Source: Campylobacteraceae bacterium (lineage in GTDB: Bacteria; Campylobacterota; Campylobacteria; Campylobacterales; Sulfurovaceae). Taken from it: DNA of 8,896 nucleotides. A model generated the notes under the pieces. It searched no databases and was not told the origin of the DNA. It saw only the letters and a list, made by a program, of their open reading frames with translations. The position numbers and the translations under genes were made by a program. The stretch is taken from NCBI GenBank assembly GCA_027030605.1, contig JALVEV010000203.1, positions 1 to 8,896 on the forward strand, given 5' to 3'. This document shows positions 6,486-8,896 of this stretch, in pieces; position 1 is the stretch's first letter; every line of letters begins with the position of its first letter.

Positions 6486-6776
6486 AGCTTTCCTTTGTTA
6501 AAATAAATTTGTTGTTCCATTATATGTTTAATGATTTTAAATAGAAGTTAAAAAATAGTTAATTTATTAATTTTATCTATTAGAAATACAAAATTGTAAC
6601 TATAGTTATATTTTACATTAACAAATAATATTATTTTATGTTTTTTTTAATGTAGATATAATTTTAGAACTTTTTTTAATAAAATTATAAAATAGTTATG
6701 AGTTTTTACTCAAAAGGTAATTATAAAGCTTTATTAAAATACAATGATAAACTAAATATATATAGAGTTAAACAAG
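6486..6776. other. Divergent AT-rich intergenic region between sqr and the substrate-binding protein gene
   Basis: This 291-bp spacer has no credible ORF or RNA gene. The sqr promoter lies at its left end. A perfect 12-bp palindrome (taactatagtta) is at 6597-6608 near the middle, and a run of eight T at 6641-6648. A -10-like TACAAT at 6740-6745 could serve the + strand gene starting at 6777, with a leader of about 25 bases; its -35 is not clear. No strong ribosome binding site precedes 6777 (only gag at 6765-6767). The palindrome could be an operator, but the high A/T content makes short dyads cheap. Confidence 0.5.
6491..6524 (-). promoter_or_regulatory. Putative sqr promoter and ribosome binding site
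   Basis: On the - strand a consensus TATAAT occupies 6519-6524, 33 bases before the sqr ATG at 6485. AAGGA at 6491-6495 is the ribosome binding site. The -35 region (about 6542-6547) shows no consensus hexamer but lies in A/T-rich, T-tract-containing DNA, as is usual for Campylobacterota housekeeping promoters. The predicted leader is about 25 bases, too short to hold a riboswitch. Confidence 0.55.
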
Positions 6777-8896
6777 ATGAAGAGATTATTTTTTATATTT
6801 TTACTTATAGGTACTATTCTTTTATATGCTAATGTATGGAATGCTCCACAGAGTAAAGAGAAGAGAGGGAGTAATATACTCTTCTCCTCTTTTAATCTAC
6901 CCTACAAACACTTTGACCCTGTGGTGTCATACTCTAAACGTGAATCGGTGATTATCTCCAATATCTATGAGCCTGTAGTAGGCTACAACTACCTTAAGAG
7001 ACCTTATGTTTTAGAGCCTTTAACACTAAAAGAGATGCCAAAGATTATCTATTTGGACAAAAATAGAGAAGAGGTAAACCAGACAAGCAATAAGGTAGCT
7101 TACTCTTTGTATAGCTTCTCGTTACAGAAGGGTATTTTGTATCAAAATCACTCCTGTTTTGTTAAAGATAAAAAAGGAGATATATATTATAGTAAGTTAA
7201 CTAATCATGATTTGGACTCCATTGATGACCCCTATGACTTTAAAAAACAAGCAACAAGAGAGTTAAAAGCAGAAGATTACGTCTATGCTATTAAACGAAT
7301 GGCTGTTAGACAGAACCACTCACCCATTTTAGATATTATAAAAGATTATATTGTAGGATTAGATACCTTCTCTAAAAAAATCACTAAAATAGCCAAAGAG
7401 AAAAGAGGTGAGATTTTAGATTTACGCCCTTACAATATAGAGGGGGTAAAGATTATTGATGACTATACATTTACCATTACTTTAAAAGGAAAGTACCCAC
7501 AATTTCTCTATTGGCTTAGTATGAACTTCTTTGCACCTATTCCTTGGGAGGCTGATTTGTTCTATCAACAAAAGGTACTTGTGGCAAAAAATATTACACT
7601 CGATACATTTCCTGTAGGAACGGGGGCTTACTACTTAGCCAAGTACAATCCAAACAGAGAGTTAAGATTGGTTGCTAACCCAAACTACCGAGATGTCTTC
7701 TACCCAACTCTAAGTAAAGAGGAGGCAGAGCGTTCTCATGTACCAAAAGAGCTACTTCAAGATGCAGGTAAAAAAGTTCCTTTTATAAAAGAGATTCACT
7801 ACGCTTTAGAGAAAGAGAGCATTCCTGTTTGGAATAAGTTTTTGCAAGGTTACTACGACGCTTCAGGCATTAGCTCTTCAGCCTTTGACCAAGCTATTCA
7901 AGTTAGTAGTAGTGGAGAGATGGGCTTAAGCGATAGTATGAGAGCAAAAGGGATACAGCTAAAGTCATCTATTGAACCTAGTATCTTCTACCTTGCTTTT
8001 AATATGCTAGACCCCATCGTTGGTGGCTACTCCGAATCAGCCAAAAAGTTACGACAAGCCATTAGTATTGCACAAAATGAGGAGGAGTACATAAGTATCT
8101 TTACCAATGAGCGAGGTATTCCAGCCCAAAGCCCAATTCCCCCCTCTATCTTTGGACACCTAGAGGGTAAAGAGGGGTGTAACCCATATGTATATAATTG
8201 GGTAGATGGCAAATGCAAACGAAAGTCAATCGAAGAGGCAAAAGAACTTTTAGCCCAAGCAGGTTACCCAAATGGAATCTCAAAAGAGACAGGAAAAGCT
8301 TTAGTTCTCTATTACGATACCACAGCAACAGGACCAGATGATAAAGCGTTAATGGATTGGCGAAGAAAGCAGTTTGCAAAGCTAGGTATTCAGCTAGTTA
8401 TTAGAGGAACAGACTATAACCGTTTTCAAGACAAAGTCAACAAAGGAAAAGCTCAACTCTTCTCATGGGGTTGGAATGCAGACTACCCAGACCCTGAAAA
8501 CTTTCTCTTTCTACTCTATGGTAAAAATGGAGCAGTAGTCACCAAAGGAGCAGGGGTTAACTCTGCTAACTACAACAACCCAGAGTTTAACCGACTATTT
8601 GAGCAGATGAAGAGCATGGAAAACTCTCCAGAGCGTTTAGAGATTATAAAAAAAATGGTCAAAATAGCCCAAGAGGACGCTCCATGGGTTTGGGGAATGC
8701 ACCCAAAGAGTATGGCTCTTATTCATGAGTGGTATGGTAATGTTACTCCTCATGCCATGAGTGACGATACCCTAAAATATAGAAAGATAGATGCTAAACT
8801 AAGGGTTAAAAGGCAAGAGGAGTGGAATCAGCCTGTTTTGTTGCCTTTGGTGTTATTTTTTCTTATTCCTCTTTTGATGGTTTATCCTTTGTATAG
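6777..8896 (+). CDS. ABC transporter substrate-binding protein, family 5 (peptide/nickel type), C-terminally membrane-anchored (3' partial)
   Basis: The frame is open from the ATG at 6777 to the window end without a stop (706 codons plus 2 bases). The protein would capture oligopeptides or a similar ligand in the periplasm for an ABC importer. Residues 1-20 (MKRLFFIFLLIGTILLYANV) form a signal peptide without a lipobox Cys. Family 5 landmarks include an N-terminal FDPVVSYSKRESVIISNIYE (46-65), the VGTGAYYLAKYNPN turn (280-293), KKLRQAISIAQNEEEYISIF (423-442), an LLAQAGYPNG segment (491-500), WGWNADYPDPENFLFLLYG (564-582) and NYNNPEFNRLFEQMKS (598-613). Unusually, after the usual end of the fold there is a basic stretch (KLRVKRQEEWNQP, 674-686) and a hydrophobic helix from 687 to the edge, so it is probably tethered to the inner membrane. 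Family members are usually about 500-600 residues. Permease genes are expected just downstream but lie outside the window. The ligand cannot be assigned. Confidence 0.87.
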   Translation, partial: MKRLFFIFLLIGTILLYANVWNAPQSKEKRGSNILFSSFNLPYKHFDPVVSYSKRESVIISNIYEPVVGYNYLKRPYVLEPLTLKEMPKIIYLDKNREEVNQTSNKVAYSLYSFSLQKGILYQNHSCFVKDKKGDIYYSKLTNHDLDSIDDPYDFKKQATRELKAEDYVYAIKRMAVRQNHSPILDIIKDYIVGLDTFSKKITKIAKEKRGEILDLRPYNIEGVKIIDDYTFTITLKGKYPQFLYWLSMNFFAPIPWEADLFYQQKVLVAKNITLDTFPVGTGAYYLAKYNPNRELRLVANPNYRDVFYPTLSKEEAERSHVPKELLQDAGKKVPFIKEIHYALEKESIPVWNKFLQGYYDASGISSSAFDQAIQVSSSGEMGLSDSMRAKGIQLKSSIEPSIFYLAFNMLDPIVGGYSESAKKLRQAISIAQNEEEYISIFTNERGIPAQSPIPPSIFGHLEGKEGCNPYVYNWVDGKCKRKSIEEAKELLAQAGYPNGISKETGKALVLYYDTTATGPDDKALMDWRRKQFAKLGIQLVIRGTDYNRFQDKVNKGKAQLFSWGWNADYPDPENFLFLLYGKNGAVVTKGAGVNSANYNNPEFNRLFEQMKSMENSPERLEIIKKMVKIAQEDAPWVWGMHPKSMALIHEWYGNVTPHAMSDDTLKYRKIDAKLRVKRQEEWNQPVLLPLVLFFLIPLLMVYPLY

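Noticed and set aside
8027..8379. Two antisense ORFs of 63 and 77 codons
   Set aside because: They overlap the substrate-binding protein frame, which is open with family motifs through this whole stretch. They have no start signals and no protein-like composition of their own.

Overview
The window looks like a low-GC chromosomal segment from a sulfur-oxidising Campylobacterota bacterium of the Sulfurovum/Sulfurimonas type. This is inferred from the AT-rich composition, the A/T-ending codons, the sulfide:quinone oxidoreductase and the style of the surface protein. No rRNA or marker gene is present, so the assignment is provisional.

Left part (1-3587, + strand): the 3' end of a very large, acidic surface protein. 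It is built almost entirely of thrombospondin type 3-like calcium-binding aspartate repeats, arranged in super-repeats of about 264-273 residues. These are followed by a proline-rich linker, a domain resembling the CshA fibril repeat, and a C-terminal Cys/hydrophobic/Arg-Arg tail that looks like a membrane or sorting anchor. The gene starts upstream of the window. One 127-bp stretch is duplicated exactly, which points to recent recombination inside the gene.

Middle (3588-4961): a small 69-residue + strand gene of unknown function runs convergently into a - strand gene, overlapping it by 20 bp. The - strand gene encodes a peptide-deformylase-like domain that has lost all its metal ligands and its catalytic Glu, fused to three predicted transmembrane helices. 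It is the least ordinary gene in the window. Next comes a 19-bp palindrome (terminator and/or operator), whose 13-bp core recurs upstream of the 69-residue gene. After it is a 53-residue - strand ORF with a good ribosome binding site.

Right part (4962-8896): a - strand sulfide:quinone oxidoreductase gene keeps FAD-binding motifs and the three catalytic-type cysteines. It probably heads a transcript that also carries the 53-residue ORF. A 291-bp AT-rich divergent intergenic region separates it from a + strand gene for a family 5 (peptide/nickel-type) ABC transporter substrate-binding protein. That gene runs off the right end of the window and has an unusual C-terminal membrane segment.

The clear metabolic theme is periplasmic sulfide oxidation feeding the quinone pool. 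The peptide uptake gene and the surface protein look like independent neighbours. Whether the pseudo-deformylase and the small ORFs work with any of these genes cannot be told from the sequence alone.
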